Assembly (NCBI GenBank): GCA_020630435.1
Contig: JAHDBJ010000012.1
Location: 62,001-126,000, forward strand
Reading direction: 5' to 3'
Length of the DNA: 64,000 nt
DNA from: Saprospiraceae bacterium
GTDB taxonomy: Bacteria; Bacteroidota; Bacteroidia; Chitinophagales; Saprospiraceae
Positions 1 to 8,934 of the stretch are shown in pieces (position 1 is the stretch's first letter; every line of letters begins with the position of its first letter). The notes under the pieces were generated by a model, which saw only the letters and a list, made by a program, of their open reading frames with translations, was not told where the DNA came from and did not search any database. A program made the translations under genes and the position numbers.

Positions 1-1
1 A

Positions 2-547
2 AAATTAGCCCTAGATAAATTGAAAAAAATGCATCCTAAAGCAAGACATTTTTGCTATGCGTATCGATTAGGCTTAGATGAAAGCACTTATAGAGCCAAT
101 GACGATGGTGAGCCCTCTGGGTCAGCAGGAAGACCTATATTAGGACAAATTGATAGTTTTGGTTTAACCAATAGCTTAATAGTTGTCGTGCGTTATTTTG
201 GTGGCACAAAACTAGGTGTGCCAGGTCTGATAAGATCATATAAAACAAGTGCTAAAGAGGCCTTACTAAATACCAAAATTATTGAAAAAACAGTTCAAAA
301 TTTTTATAAAATCTCTTTTGACTATAAGAGGATGAGTGATGTAATGGGGGCAATAAAATCTGCCCAGATTAATATAGTAGAACAAGTATTTGAAGAAAGT
401 GCTTTTGTTAATGTATCAATGCCTAGAGAATTGGCAGCCCGAAAAATGCTGAAATTTAAAGCACGTTTAGAAAAAATAAGTGAAGAACAAGTAGCAGCAT
501 TAAAAGAATTTGATGGTGTTGAAATTAAATATATAAATACAATATAG
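2..547 (+). CDS. YigZ/IMPACT family protein, 5'-truncated by window edge
   Basis: The reading frame is open to the left edge (codons continue from base 2), so the true start lies outside the window. The visible part carries the IMPACT-family core: the stretch HPKARHFCYAYRLG, then DDGEPSGSAGRPIL and the VVVRYFGGTKLG motif that define the UPF0029 N-terminal domain. A ferredoxin-fold C-terminal half follows (about residues 100-180). Family members (E. coli YigZ, eukaryotic IMPACT) are implicated in translation control, but the bacterial biochemical role is not settled. The next gene is 285 bp away with its own promoter, so no operon partner is visible downstream. Confidence 0.9.
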   Translation, partial: KLALDKLKKMHPKARHFCYAYRLGLDESTYRANDDGEPSGSAGRPILGQIDSFGLTNSLIVVVRYFGGTKLGVPGLIRSYKTSAKEALLNTKIIEKTVQNFYKISFDYKRMSDVMGAIKSAQINIVEQVFEESAFVNVSMPRELAARKMLKFKARLEKISEEQVAALKEFDGVEIKYINTI

Positions 548-644
548 TTTTATATGTTGTTGATTATTATAAAATTATAATTGATTTGTTTTTGTTTTTT
601 GAAATCAAAATTTTTATCAAAATTGTGAAAAGGATAAATCATTT

Positions 645-673
645 TTTGTTTTAATAATTTTTTTTACATTTGC
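645..673 (+). promoter_or_regulatory. Candidate Bacteroidota promoter for the DUF2795 gene
   Basis: TTTG at 645-648 is followed after 16 nt by TACATTTG at 665-672. This fits the Bacteroidota primary sigma pattern TTTG / TAnnTTTG, with slightly short spacing. It predicts a leader of about 150 nt before the start codon at 832. Confidence 0.5.
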
Positions 674-831
674 GGAAAATACGAGCAGGTAAAATATTCT
701 AAACCTTTAAAACAATTTTATGTTGATTTTTTTAGAATAATTTTACTAAAAATGAAACTTTTTATTTTTTTTGTCGTTTTCATTCAAAAATTAATAACCA
801 TTTCCTTTTTACCAGACAAATAAATTTTAGT

Positions 832-1053
832 ATGTATTGGACTTTAGAACTTGCTCACCATTTAGAAGAAGCACCTTGGCCCGCAACCAGAGATGAATTA
901 ATAGATTACGCTATTCGTTCTGGAGCGCCGCTTGAAGTTATTGAAAACTTACAAGCAATCGAGGACGATGGTGATTTATACGATAGTATGGAAGATATAT
1001 GGCCAGACTATCCAAGCAAAGACGACTTTTTATTTAATGAAGATGAATATTAG
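832..1053 (+). CDS. DUF2795 small acidic protein
   Basis: A 73-residue acidic protein starting at an ATG. The N-terminal part (MYWTLELAHHLEEAPWPATR, then ELIDYAIRSGAP, then VIENLQAIEDDG) matches the DUF2795 pattern seen in short Bacteroidota proteins. The C-terminus is a strongly acidic tail with repeated Asp/Glu and aromatic residues. No signal peptide or membrane segment is visible, so it is probably cytoplasmic. Function is unknown. It is monocistronic, with a promoter-like element about 160 bp upstream and a terminator hairpin just downstream that it shares with the convergent glycosyltransferase gene. Confidence 0.8.
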   Translation: MYWTLELAHHLEEAPWPATRDELIDYAIRSGAPLEVIENLQAIEDDGDLYDSMEDIWPDYPSKDDFLFNEDEY

Positions 1054-1086
1054 ATTCAAAATCTTCAAATTGTAGAACTTTTTAAT

Positions 1087-1132
1087 AAAATCTTGACGGG
1101 TATGAGGGAACTACTGGTCAAGATTTTTTTTA
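1087..1132. terminator. Bidirectional terminator hairpin
   Basis: AAAATCTTGAC at 1087-1097 pairs perfectly with GTCAAGATTTT at 1117-1127, with a 19-nt loop and a T-run on the plus strand (A-run on the other side). It sits between two convergent genes and overlaps the last codons and stop of the minus-strand glycosyltransferase. Confidence 0.75.
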
Positions 1133-1875
1133 TGTATTATAGCCTTTCCATACTTTAAATATTCAGAGTATGCAGAGATGATACTTATCATTAATCCTAT
1201 AAACCCATCTCTAAATCCCATTTTGAAAAAATAGCCTTTAACAAACCGAAAAAAAGGATTAAAGAGTAACTTAAAAAAGAGATAAACTATACTTTTCTGT
1301 TGTAATTCATGGGCTTTTATACTAGAAAATTTATTGACTTGGTTGACGTGTTGTTCTATGTTCTTTATGGTATAATGAAGTAAATCTCCTTCTAAGTGTG
1401 TAATCTCTACTGAAGGTTCTAGTATCAGATGCTCGTGAAGTGCATTGCCACCCCACTTGCCTTCAGCCTTATGCCATAGGCGTATTTTTTTATCGGGATA
1501 CCACCCATTATATTTTATCCATTTTCCACAATAATTATTGAGCCGATTCATAGAAAAGGCCTCACCTTTTTGCCATATTTTTTTCTTTTGAACTAGAGTT
1601 CTTCGTAATTCTGAACTTAGTACCTCATCAGCATCCATTGATAGGATAAAATCAAAAGCAGCTTGTTCATTGGCATAATTTTTTTGATCGGCATATCCTT
1701 GAAAGGGACGTTGTATAACCCTACATCCTAAAGCCTTACAAATCGATACTGTTTCGTCCGTAGAGTAGGAGTCAATGACAATAACTTCATCTGCGATACC
1801 CTCTAGGGATTCTACACAAGATTGTATATTTTGTGCTTCATTAAAAGTGATAATGGTGGCAGATATTTTTATCAT
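1111..1875 (-). CDS. Family 2 glycosyltransferase (LPS core type, WaaE/KdtX-like)
   Basis: A GT-A fold glycosyltransferase of about 254 residues. The N-terminus has the GT2 signature: ATIITFNEAQNI, then ADEVIVIDSYSTDET (nucleotide binding) and the metal-binding ILSMDADEVLS. A basic region with W-P-D-K-KIRLW follows, as in LPS-core WaaE/KdtX-type enzymes. A C-terminal hydrophobic segment (around FRDGFIGLMISIISAYSEYL) suggests inner-membrane association. The start at 1875 (MIKISATIITF) is preferred over an upstream TTG-type start near 1923, because a TATCTTTG promoter element at 1907-1900 lies between the two and because family members begin this way. The donor sugar cannot be inferred. Confidence 0.85.
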   Translation of the reverse strand: MIKISATIITFNEAQNIQSCVESLEGIADEVIVIDSYSTDETVSICKALGCRVIQRPFQGYADQKNYANEQAAFDFILSMDADEVLSSELRRTLVQKKKIWQKGEAFSMNRLNNYCGKWIKYNGWYPDKKIRLWHKAEGKWGGNALHEHLILEPSVEITHLEGDLLHYTIKNIEQHVNQVNKFSSIKAHELQQKSIVYLFFKLLFNPFFRFVKGYFFKMGFRDGFIGLMISIISAYSEYLKYGKAIIHKKNLDQ

Positions 1876-1899
1876 AAAAAAATAGGGAACTTCAAAGTA

Positions 1900-1907
1900 C
1901 AAAGATA
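1900..1907 (-). promoter_or_regulatory. Promoter -7 element of the GT2 gene
   Basis: CAAAGATA on the plus strand reads TATCTTTG on the minus strand, an exact TAnnTTTG match 25 nt upstream of the chosen start at 1875. No well-spaced TTTG box was found; candidates give spacings of 13 or 25 nt. Confidence 0.5.
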
Positions 1908-1939
1908 AGAATTCAATAAACAAAAATTAATTCAAGCCG

Positions 1940-2458
1940 ATGTCCATAGAGTTAATGTTGAGAAAAGAACATTCAAAAGAACAAACAAATTTAATTGCTC
2001 AGTATATTGACAATAAAGAAACGTTATTTAAAGAACTATTAGTTTTTTTCTTAGGAGAAGATGAATTATTAGCACAACGAGCTGCTTGGGCTATGAGAAC
2101 TTGTATTGAACGGAATCCTCAATGGCTAGAGCAGCGACTAGGTATTTTTATTAATAATTTAAAAAAAGAAAAAATCCATGTTGCAGTACAACGTAATACT
2201 TTAAAAATGCTAGAAACGGTTGAAATACCTGAAGAGCTAATGGGAGAGATTTATGATGTTTGTTTTAAAAATTTAGAAAATATAAAATCACCAATTGCTA
2301 TTAAAGTTTTTTCAATGCAAATCTTATGTAATATTTGTATGAAAGAACCTGAATTAGCAGAAGAATTGATAACAATAATCGAGGAACAATACCCACATTC
2401 TAGCGCAGGCTATAAAAGTCGTGCAAGAAAAGTATTAAAAGCCTTAAGAAAATTATGA
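1940..2458 (+). CDS. Small HEAT/ARM-like alpha-helical protein
   Basis: A 172-residue, entirely helical protein starting at ATG. The pattern of paired amphipathic helices (LLAQRAAWAMRTCIERNPQW; HVAVQRNTLKMLETVEIP; AIKVFSMQILCNICMKEP; a basic C-terminus SRARKVLKALRKL) resembles HEAT or armadillo solenoid repeats. Proteins of this kind are widespread single-copy hypotheticals in Bacteroidota. I see no catalytic motif, signal peptide or membrane helix, so a cytoplasmic protein-protein scaffold role is the most that can be inferred. It lies 64 bp divergent from the glycosyltransferase and 70 bp ahead of the next co-directional gene. Confidence 0.75.
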   Translation: MSIELMLRKEHSKEQTNLIAQYIDNKETLFKELLVFFLGEDELLAQRAAWAMRTCIERNPQWLEQRLGIFINNLKKEKIHVAVQRNTLKMLETVEIPEELMGEIYDVCFKNLENIKSPIAIKVFSMQILCNICMKEPELAEELITIIEEQYPHSSAGYKSRARKVLKALRKL

Positions 2459-2528
2459 TTTTGAAACTAAAACCGAATTGTGTTGTTTAACAATATAATG
2501 AAGATTGATAAGTGATAAAATGTAATAG

Positions 2529-2831
2529 ATGATGAAGCAGTTTATGTTCGATTTTACAATACCTTATGTCTTAGATGATGAGTTTATGGGTTTAATTCCT
2601 GCTCAACAAATGCAGATTGCTAAATTATTTCATAAAGGAGATTTGGTAACTTATACCCTAGCACAAGATAGACAAAAATTATGGGCAACAGTAAAAGCAG
2701 ATACTGAAGAAGCAGCTATCAATATCATAGAATCATTGCCCTTAACCTCTCGAATGGACTATATTATCCATGAATTGATGTTTAATGAATTGGGTAATTT
2801 AATTACCTTCCCTGCCATTTCTTTGAATTAA
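2529..2831 (+). CDS. Small protein, possible dimeric alpha-beta barrel (muconolactone-isomerase-like)
   Basis: A 100-residue protein. Its composition and order (beta: MFDFTIPY; helix: AQQMQIAKLFHKG; beta: VTYTLAQDRQKLWATVKA; helix: TEEAAINIIESLPL; beta: YIIHELMF) suggest a ferredoxin-like or dimeric alpha-beta barrel fold like muconolactone isomerase or YCII-related proteins. No catalytic residue set can be assigned. Two adjacent ATGs (2529 and 2532) are possible starts. It is co-directional with the upstream helical protein, 70 bp apart. Function unknown. Confidence 0.65.
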   Translation: MMKQFMFDFTIPYVLDDEFMGLIPAQQMQIAKLFHKGDLVTYTLAQDRQKLWATVKADTEEAAINIIESLPLTSRMDYIIHELMFNELGNLITFPAISLN

Positions 2832-3312
2832 TTTTTATCCAAGCATCAATCATAAAATAATTAAATTCTACAATTATAATTAGCAAGTCTAATTCAGGTT
2901 TTATCTTTAAAAAAGTATAGATAAATGTATTAATGTTTTCTTATGTGATCATTAAGATATTTTTGTATAATAAGACAGCATTTTTAATACAAAATGTATC
3001 TCAAAAGATGATGAAGCAACTTTTTTTAAAAATGTGGATAGTACTTTAGAAACAACTAGATCCTGTAGTTTAAAATTACGGGAGTACTAAATGAGACTGT
3101 TTAAGGATTAACACTAGATTCTAAAAATAAAATCTGAGGTATAAGAAAAGCTATAGATAATGAAAAAATATAACATCTATTTCAATAGCATTTTGCAGCC
3201 TCCACTAAGTTTTTAAGTGACATCTATACTGAAAATTGGAATGAAACTTTCCAAAACAAAGTCAAGTATAATAGAATATACTGCAATTGTAAATCAAAAA
3301 TGATTGGAACTA
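2832..3312. other. Intergenic stretch without recognisable gene
   Basis: About 480 bp, very AT-rich. No frame of credible length, no RNA structure and no strong hairpin was seen. It ends just before the 479-residue helical protein. Confidence 0.5.
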
Positions 3313-4752
3313 ATGGAAAAGAGCAAACCTGTACAATTACTAAGAACACTAACTAAAAAAGAAATCGTTGAATTAGAGTCATTTTTAAGAAGCCCATACC
3401 ATAATAAAGATGAAGAGGTCATAGAACTATTCTTGAGACTTAAACGCAGTTATCCCGACTTTACATCTTTAAAAGTTAAACGAGATTGGCTTGTCAAAGA
3501 TATGTATGGAGACAATAGTGCTAAAAGTGAAAGCAAATTTAAATATCCTGTATCTGGTTTAATACGTTGTATTGAAGATTTTCTATTGATTAAAGCATTA
3601 GAAAAAGAAAAGCGTTATAATGAGCTTTTGCGTTTAAGGTCTTTTATGGAACGAGGTCTAGATAAATTCTTTTTCAAGAGAGTAAGTGATATTGAAAAAA
3701 AAATTAAGAAAGCGCCCATAATTGATGCAGATCATTATCTTTTCAAACATATGCTTTATTCGATGGTGTATGAATATCCGAATATTGAATATATGTTGAA
3801 AGATTCAAAGAATATTCTAGAAAAACGAGAGGATAATCTTGATTTATATTATTATTCATCAAAGTTATATCAACATTTAATAAACATAAACCAAAATAGA
3901 GTTTTTCAATTAGAAAGTGAGGTTTCTAAAATAGATGAAATCATTAAAGATATTAAGACAAATGATTTGCATGATAAAGAAATTTTATTTTCAATACTAT
4001 TATTTTTTATAGAATATTTACCAGATAAAAAGGAGTTTAATGCGGAGGAGTTCAATAAAATCAAGGATACCTTGTTTAAGAATTATACATCCTTTGGGGA
4101 GAAGTTAAGAAAGTCTCTTACTATTCTTTTATTTAACTATACAAGTGATCAATATTCTTCAGGAAATATTGAATTAATAAAAGATAATTACGAAATAATT
4201 AAACTTGGTATTGAACACAAAATATTAATAGATCCAAATGGAAGTATTTCACCATTTATATTTTATGCTGCAATAGTCTCTGGTGGAGAACTCAATGACT
4301 TTAAATGGGTAGATCAATTGATTAAAAAAGAAAGTAAAAAGTTGCCTTCTGAGCATAAATATGTTTTACTTAATATCTCAACAGCTTTTATTGAGATATG
4401 TAAAGGAAATTTTGGGCATAGTTTACAACTATTAAATACAATGCAATATGCTAAATACTCTTACTTTTATGATGTTGTGGTAAAATGTTTGACGGTGAGG
4501 TGTTATTATGAAATGGATGAATCTATAGTTTTAGAAGATTATATCAATACTTTTAGTGCTTTTTTAAGAAGGCATAAACAAATGCCTGAAATCGAAAAAA
4601 AGCGTTTTATTAAGTATGTTCAATATGTTAATTTATTATCTAATTATCCTTATAAAGGAAATTCAAAGGAAGATATTAAAAATAAATTGAGCCAAGAACA
4701 AAGCAAAATATATGCTCGTTATTGGCTCAATCAAAAAGTTGAACAACTTTAA
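3313..4752 (+). CDS. Large alpha-helical Bacteroidota protein of unknown function
   Basis: A 479-residue protein with no signal peptide. The N-terminus (LLRTLTKKEIVELESFLRSP then YHNKDEEVIELF) is a recurrent motif in a family of long helical hypotheticals in Bacteroidota. Length and helix spacing suggest a TPR-like solenoid. A run of charged residues (KRDWLVKDMYGDNSAKSESK) at about 55-75 and further paired helices follow. No enzymatic motif is visible. ATG at 3313 is chosen over an upstream in-frame TTG at 3304. It converges on the T9SS cargo gene with only 3 bp between stops. Confidence 0.75.
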   Translation: MEKSKPVQLLRTLTKKEIVELESFLRSPYHNKDEEVIELFLRLKRSYPDFTSLKVKRDWLVKDMYGDNSAKSESKFKYPVSGLIRCIEDFLLIKALEKEKRYNELLRLRSFMERGLDKFFFKRVSDIEKKIKKAPIIDADHYLFKHMLYSMVYEYPNIEYMLKDSKNILEKREDNLDLYYYSSKLYQHLININQNRVFQLESEVSKIDEIIKDIKTNDLHDKEILFSILLFFIEYLPDKKEFNAEEFNKIKDTLFKNYTSFGEKLRKSLTILLFNYTSDQYSSGNIELIKDNYEIIKLGIEHKILIDPNGSISPFIFYAAIVSGGELNDFKWVDQLIKKESKKLPSEHKYVLLNISTAFIEICKGNFGHSLQLLNTMQYAKYSYFYDVVVKCLTVRCYYEMDESIVLEDYINTFSAFLRRHKQMPEIEKKRFIKYVQYVNLLSNYPYKGNSKEDIKNKLSQEQSKIYARYWLNQKVEQL

Positions 4753-4755
4753 AAG

Positions 4756-5649
4756 TTATCTTTTTATAATTTTATGAGTTTCTACTTGTAAACCATTACT
4801 TATTTGAAGAATATACATTCCTGTTTGAAGATGGTCAACTGGTACTTTATGAGTTCCAGCTTCAATATTTTCATTAAATATAATTTTACCATTTAAATCA
4901 ATCAATTTAACTTGTTTGTGTTCACTTAAATTAAGGTTTAAATCTATACTTACAGGATTTGGATATACACTAGTAGTCTTTTCATAATCACGAATTACTC
5001 TCTTATTACCGTCTGTATCATTTTCGTTATTATTGATTTGGTCAATAAAATCACAAGCTGATGAAGCATCCTCTGTAACAAAAGTAACAGTATTAAAATT
5101 ATTAGAAGTAACTGAAACATTATCGATAGAAATATCTACAGAATAGTCATAGGTATTTGAAGGAGGATTAAAATCTCCAGGAATTATGTAACCAAAAATT
5201 AGAATCGTAATGTCTGATTTAAATTCTGTCTTTGGCTCAAAATCCATTATAGTATAAGAACTTTCAGCTGGATTGTATACAAAACTATTACCGATATTCT
5301 TGTCATTAGAATTTAAGACTAATCTTAAGCTGGCACTAGTTGCATCAGAATCTAAAACTTCATAGCTCCCGTTTGAGAAGATATTAGGGGCTTCAGTTGC
5401 ATTATGAGATATGGTAAAATCAATAGTTAAAGACTGAATATTATCGATTTCCTCTTGCTCTATATTATATAAATGGAAGTTGAAACCAAATGAACCTGCA
5501 CAATCCTCTTCATAAAATTCGGGCTTTATTAGTGAATTAACAGAACCTTTAGATTGGTAAGTTGGAGATTGAGTAAATGTTCTTTGCCCCCACACGCTCA
5601 ACATCATCACTGTAAATACGATAGATAATAGTAATTTTAACGTCTTCAT
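4756..5649 (-). CDS. Secreted protein with T9SS C-terminal sorting domain
   Basis: A protein of about 297 residues. It starts with a clear Sec signal peptide (MKTLKLLLSIVFTVMMLSVW, cleavage around GQR), which fixes the start at 5649. A longer in-frame extension upstream is unlikely because the promoter and signal peptide argue against it. The middle is beta-rich with no recognised domain and contains two well-separated cysteines (EEDCAGSF; SSACDFID). The C-terminal 70 residues form a type A sorting domain: VYPNPVS, LIDLNGKIIF, LQTGMYILQI and a final basic KIIKR. The product is therefore exported across the outer membrane by the type IX system. Its biological role is unknown. Confidence 0.9.
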   Translation of the reverse strand: MKTLKLLLSIVFTVMMLSVWGQRTFTQSPTYQSKGSVNSLIKPEFYEEDCAGSFGFNFHLYNIEQEEIDNIQSLTIDFTISHNATEAPNIFSNGSYEVLDSDATSASLRLVLNSNDKNIGNSFVYNPAESSYTIMDFEPKTEFKSDITILIFGYIIPGDFNPPSNTYDYSVDISIDNVSVTSNNFNTVTFVTEDASSACDFIDQINNNENDTDGNKRVIRDYEKTTSVYPNPVSIDLNLNLSEHKQVKLIDLNGKIIFNENIEAGTHKVPVDHLQTGMYILQISNGLQVETHKIIKR

Positions 5650-6017
5650 TAATGTAATTTTTAATTTAGTAAAGTAAAAAATTAATAAGATAGATAGATG
5701 TAGCTCTCTAAACAAATTAGAATTTATTGAAATTCTGTCTCAAGATACTACGAATACAAAGGGGGACAAAAGACAAAAAAAGTGATTATTCAAAAGTATG
5801 TTTGATTTTTATAATGTATTTGTAGTTGATTAAAAGTAGAATAATTTTTAAGAGGGGATGCTTTAATATATAACTCCAACGATTTTTATCCTAAAAAACA
5901 AAAATTGTGCCATAGTAAATTGAATAAAAAAATAGAAATTAACGTTTTATTTTAGAATTAGAATTCAATATTTTGTGCTAACATACTACTGAAGATTTAG
6001 AATTTTGAATAGTACTA
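5650..6017. other. Intergenic stretch between T9SS cargo and symporter gene
   Basis: About 370 bp. It holds the candidate cargo promoter at 5741-5770. The rest, up to the stop of the symporter gene, shows no gene, strong hairpin or repeat. Confidence 0.5.
5741..5770 (-). promoter_or_regulatory. Candidate promoter of the T9SS cargo gene
   Basis: On the minus strand TTTG (5770-5767), exactly 19 nt, then TATCTTG (5747-5741). This is one base off the TAnnTTTG consensus with ideal spacing. It predicts a leader of roughly 85-90 nt before the start at 5649. Confidence 0.5.
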
Positions 6018-7646
6018 CTAATGAAAAACAAAATGCAAAACGACCAAAGAAAGGATCAATCCTATCCCTGCCCACATCACTAAGGGACTAGCAAACACGA
6101 AGATGTCTTTTAAGGATTTAAACCCAGCTTTTTGATGACTATCCATGCTAGGCTCTCGGATTAGGTTTAATCCTGTGGGAATAGCAATGAGTAAAAAGCC
6201 AATAATAATTACCCACATCGCACGCACAAAATAATTCATATCAGGGAATAGCCAAAGCGAAAAAGCAAATTGTAAGACAACTGTAGAGAAAAACGCAATG
6301 ACCGCTAATTGGCGTTTAGGAGCAATTAAAAATGCTGCGGCACATATCAAGACCACCAACCCACAATTTACATAATAACGGATTTCATTTAGTGTATGCG
6401 TAAAGGCAGATTGCTGATCAGCAAATTTATAGGATAACAATATCAAACCCATCGTTACCCCTGTAACGAAAGTAAATAGGATTGTTCTTCTTCCCACAGC
6501 AACCATTTGCTGATCGGTAGCAGCCTTATTGATATATTCTTTATAAATATCAACAGAAAATAAAGTCGCCAATGAGTTAAACGTAGAATCAATCGTACTC
6601 ATTAATGACGCAAATAAAGCGCATAATATAATCCCTCTCATACCCGTACCTAGATAGTTTTTGACCAAATAAGGAAACGTCATATCGGGTTCTTGAAGGG
6701 GATTATCGGCTAAGATACCTGCTAGGGCAATCCCTGGAATGATAATGATAATAGCCATGTAGTATTTCATTACACCACCTACTACTAATCCAATTTGAGC
6801 TTCTTTCAAGCTTCTTGCTGCTAGTGAACGTTGTACGACTGTTTGATTGGCACACCAATAATTTATATTTAATAAAAATAAACCAAACATAAACATCCAA
6901 GGTAATTTGGGATGATCTGTTGGAAGGTGTAGGTGCATCAAATTATCTACAGGGACAAATTCGTCCCCCCATTTCAATTGATAATCACCCGTATATAAAG
7001 CACTCCAACCTCCTAAGTGTTCCACGGCTACCCAAGTAATCACCGTTCCACCAATAAGTAGAATTGCAAATTGGATTAAATCGGTTTTTACAACGGCTGC
7101 TAATCCTCCTAAATAGGTATAAGTAGCAGAAAAAAGACCTAAGAATACTAATATACTTCCCGCACGAACCACTCGACTTTCTGACAAAAAGGAAAAATAA
7201 TCGCCAAAAACAACCTCCGCAGCATAGGCACCCCAAAATAAAGCTGCACCTAGCCCTACTGTAGATAGTAAAAATAAACTCGCCCCAGAATAGATCAAGC
7301 CTACATTATTTCCTAAACGTTTTTTGATAAACTGGGTGATGGTGATAACCCTGTCTTTGAGATACAACGGAACAAAGATGAAAGCCGCCATGAAAATTCC
7401 TTGTACCGCATTAATTTCCAATTGCGCCTGTGCTAGTCCATACAGATAAGCAGAACCCATCATCCCTAAGAATTGATAGCCATTGATGTTGGTTGCAATA
7501 CTAGAAATCGCAACGGAGTACCATCTCAGATTTCGATTACTTAGGAAATATTCTTCCTTTGTAACGTTTGTTCCTTGACGCCCTGTCAATGCCATCGAAA
7601 AGATGACAATAAAATAGATGACAACGATAGCTAAATCAATTCCCAT
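6018..7646 (-). CDS. Sodium:solute symporter (SSS/SLC5 family)
   Basis: A 542-residue polytopic membrane protein with about 13 hydrophobic segments and the SSS organisation. The N-terminal helix is followed by the loop GRQGTNVTKEEYFLSNRNLR and WYSVAISSIATNINGYQFLG, corresponding to the conserved sodium-site helix region. Later come NYWCANQTVVQRSLAARSLK and FASLMSTIDSTFNSLATLFS (the TM8-like Ser/Thr sodium-site motif). The fold predicts Na+-coupled uptake at the inner membrane; the substrate is not evident. It follows the SsuD-like monooxygenase gene in the same direction by 27 bp, suggesting that the pair imports and oxidises one compound. That is inference from context. Confidence 0.9.
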   Translation of the reverse strand: MGIDLAIVVIYFIVIFSMALTGRQGTNVTKEEYFLSNRNLRWYSVAISSIATNINGYQFLGMMGSAYLYGLAQAQLEINAVQGIFMAAFIFVPLYLKDRVITITQFIKKRLGNNVGLIYSGASLFLLSTVGLGAALFWGAYAAEVVFGDYFSFLSESRVVRAGSILVFLGLFSATYTYLGGLAAVVKTDLIQFAILLIGGTVITWVAVEHLGGWSALYTGDYQLKWGDEFVPVDNLMHLHLPTDHPKLPWMFMFGLFLLNINYWCANQTVVQRSLAARSLKEAQIGLVVGGVMKYYMAIIIIIPGIALAGILADNPLQEPDMTFPYLVKNYLGTGMRGIILCALFASLMSTIDSTFNSLATLFSVDIYKEYINKAATDQQMVAVGRRTILFTFVTGVTMGLILLSYKFADQQSAFTHTLNEIRYYVNCGLVVLICAAAFLIAPKRQLAVIAFFSTVVLQFAFSLWLFPDMNYFVRAMWVIIIGFLLIAIPTGLNLIREPSMDSHQKAGFKSLKDIFVFASPLVMWAGIGLILSLVVLHFVFH

Positions 7647-7673
7647 GAGTTTGTTTTTTTTTATATAAAAATA

Positions 7674-8822
7674 TCAACGACGCTGTCCTGCTCCTAGCGG
7701 ACTTTGGGGTTCTATTTGTGGGATTCTTCCCAATTCTTGTGGCAATGAGAAGGTCTTAATGTATGGTAAAACATATTTGGCAAATAGTTTGCACTCATCA
7801 AGATGTGGATAACCCGAAAAAATAAAAGAACGAATGCCCATATCCATATATCGCTGTAATTTTTTTAATACTTGGTCGGGATCACCAACGATCGCAGCAC
7901 CACAACCCGATCTTGCTCTTCCAATACCTGTCCAAAGATGATCTTCTACGAATCCTTCCATATCGGCAAGATTTCGCATTTCCGCTTGCCGTGCAACACC
8001 ATAAGATTTCGCATCTAAGGCTCGTTCTCGAATCTCTGTTCCTTTCTCTTCTTCGAGTTTAGACATGAGTTTTTGAGCATAGAGTCTAGCCTCGTTTTCG
8101 GTCTCTCGAACAATAACATGGACTCGTAATCCAAAATCAACGGTTCTCCCATAAGCGGCTGCTTTTTCACTCATGTTCTGCATTAAGCTTTGAATTTTTT
8201 CCTCTGTCTCAGGCCACATTAAATAGACATCACAATGTTCTGCACAAAGGTCAACGCCTGGCGGCGAATATCCACCAAAATATAACAATGGGCCACCATT
8301 TTGCTGATAAGGTTTTACAGGTTGACTATCTAGTTCAATGTTATAAAAATCGCCTTTAAAACGAATATGATCCTGTGTCCAGCCTTGTTTTAGAATCTCT
8401 ATAACTTCTCTGGAACGTTGGTAACGAGCAGTAGAGTCTAAATTTGTCCCAGGTAGATTAGAGGAAATAATATTGATGGTTAGACGACCTTTCAAAATAT
8501 GATCGAGTGTAGCAATAGCTCTTCCCAGCATAGGCGGATGAATTTCCCCACAACGAATAGCGGCTAATAAATTTATATTTTTAGTGAGTGGTGCAACAGC
8601 CGAGGCAAAAGTCATCGTGTCTTGCCCTACTTGATAGGAGGATGGACAGAGGATATTTCTATAGCCCAATTTATCGGCAGTTAGTAGGATGTTGGAAGCA
8701 TTGTTCCAATTGCTCTTATAATGATTGGGCATCTTGCCCAAAAAGTCGGTATCTCCGTTGCATATCGGTGCAAACCATGAGACTTCAGCTCCTTCTAGAT
8801 GTTTAGATTTTATTGGTATCAT
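7674..8822 (-). CDS. SsuD-like FMNH2-dependent (alkanesulfonate-type) monooxygenase
   Basis: A 382-residue LLM-class flavin-dependent monooxygenase, essentially the length of SsuD. Family features: EVSWFAPICNGDTDFLG at the start, AIRCGEIHPPMLGRAIATLD, LTINIISSNLPGTNLDS (flavin-phosphate region), RYQRSREVIEILKQGWT, LLYFGGYSPPGVDLCAEHCD, a GRARSGCGAAIVGDPDQV loop and the SsuD-typical FIFSGYPHLDECKLFAKYVL near the C-terminus. SsuD releases sulfite from alkanesulfonates using FMNH2 and O2. No SsuE reductase or Ssu ABC genes are adjacent; an SSS symporter follows instead. The start at 8822 is chosen because the upstream 29-residue extension is absent from the family. Confidence 0.85.
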   Translation of the reverse strand: MIPIKSKHLEGAEVSWFAPICNGDTDFLGKMPNHYKSNWNNASNILLTADKLGYRNILCPSSYQVGQDTMTFASAVAPLTKNINLLAAIRCGEIHPPMLGRAIATLDHILKGRLTINIISSNLPGTNLDSTARYQRSREVIEILKQGWTQDHIRFKGDFYNIELDSQPVKPYQQNGGPLLYFGGYSPPGVDLCAEHCDVYLMWPETEEKIQSLMQNMSEKAAAYGRTVDFGLRVHVIVRETENEARLYAQKLMSKLEEEKGTEIRERALDAKSYGVARQAEMRNLADMEGFVEDHLWTGIGRARSGCGAAIVGDPDQVLKKLQRYMDMGIRSFIFSGYPHLDECKLFAKYVLPYIKTFSLPQELGRIPQIEPQSPLGAGQRR

Positions 8823-8934
8823 TAGCGTTTGTCTAAGGTGAAAGCCTAAGTTATAAAAAAGTTTTGGTCTGGCAGAAAAAAAATGAATTGACCTTACATT
8901 ATTGTTCATAACTTCATTTAACTTCGTGTCTCAT

